NCBI RefSeq assembly: GCF_028858725.1
Contig: NC_084774.1
Location: forward strand, 2,516,001-2,580,000
Reading direction: 5' to 3'
DNA from: Colius striatus
Lineage: Eukaryota; Chordata; Aves; Coliiformes; Coliidae
Length of the DNA stretch: 64,000 bases
Shown: in pieces, positions 63,931 through 64,000 of the stretch
How the letters are laid out: every line of letters begins with the position of its first letter
Position numbering within the stretch: the first letter of the stretch is position 1
Notes under the pieces: generated by a model
What the model was told of the DNA's origin: nothing
Database searches by the model: none
Seen by the model: the letters and a program-made list of their open reading frames with translations, nothing else
Program-made: the position numbers and the translations under genes

Positions 63931-64000
63931 CTTAGTAAGTGTTGATTAGAAATTGATGATGAAGGAAACACTCTCTATGAACTGGTAACAAAATGAAGGA

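Larger units (their letters stand above)
60983..64000. repeat. Array unit 5, cut by the window end
   Basis: Starts at the ATCCCATGGG anchor and continues with CR1 tail, RING gene, CRE promoter (CRE 62917-62924), minisatellite pair and the first bases of the env fossil (ATGAAGGA at 63993). The array therefore continues beyond the window. Confidence 0.9.

Overview
This window is bird nuclear DNA. The interspersed repeats are CR1 LINEs, several with the avian 3' end rich in ATTCTATGAT. There is ERV-L-type retroviral debris, very GC-rich promoters with short introns, and spliced vertebrate genes. Nothing prokaryotic is present. I cannot name the species.

The left part (1-19 kb) is ordinary single-copy sequence. 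Exons 1 and 2 of a membrane-type matrix metalloproteinase (MMP24) lie on the minus strand, and most of 1-6.2 kb is its introns. Its CpG-island promoter is separated by a 2.4-kb, 30-bp minisatellite from a compact, complete 8-coding-exon interferon regulatory factor on the plus strand (IRF10 favoured, IRF9 the alternative). A 40-bp minisatellite follows the IRF poly(A) signal. Next come a minus-strand poly(A) signal, a coiled-coil gene read as one exon (14.4-15.3 kb), and several CR1 fragments.

At 19.4-24.8 kb there is a complete 13-exon plus-strand gene of the maestro HEAT-like repeat (MROH) type, predicted at 745 aa, with a four-fold 36-residue repeat near its N-terminus. A decayed minus-strand ERV-L pol follows. 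Its protease end coincides with the left edge of a segmental tandem array.

From about 27.3 kb to the end the window is this array, with a clean period near 9.9 kb (anchors at 27320, 41181, 51091 and 60983). A complete unit contains a CR1 3' end, a minus-strand C3HC4 RING-finger gene with a CRE/CCAAT/GC-box promoter, two GC/C-rich minisatellites, a retroviral env-tail/PPT/LTR fossil, and a second promoter. It continues with a 7-exon 5' part of a second MROH-like gene, a TSSK-type testis kinase (degenerate), and an internally deleted CR1. Four RING copies, four MROH copies and four kinase pieces are visible.

The copies differ informatively. The first lacks the normal MROH first exon and carries a large in-frame Ser/Cys-rich expansion. 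The second has the longest kinase, with the catalytic Asp replaced and a late frameshift. The third and fourth share a deletion of the kinase N-lobe that leaves the last MROH exon open into the kinase C-lobe, a potential 535-aa HEAT-kinase fusion. TSSK homology and CRE promoters suggest a germline-biased amplicon; that is inference.
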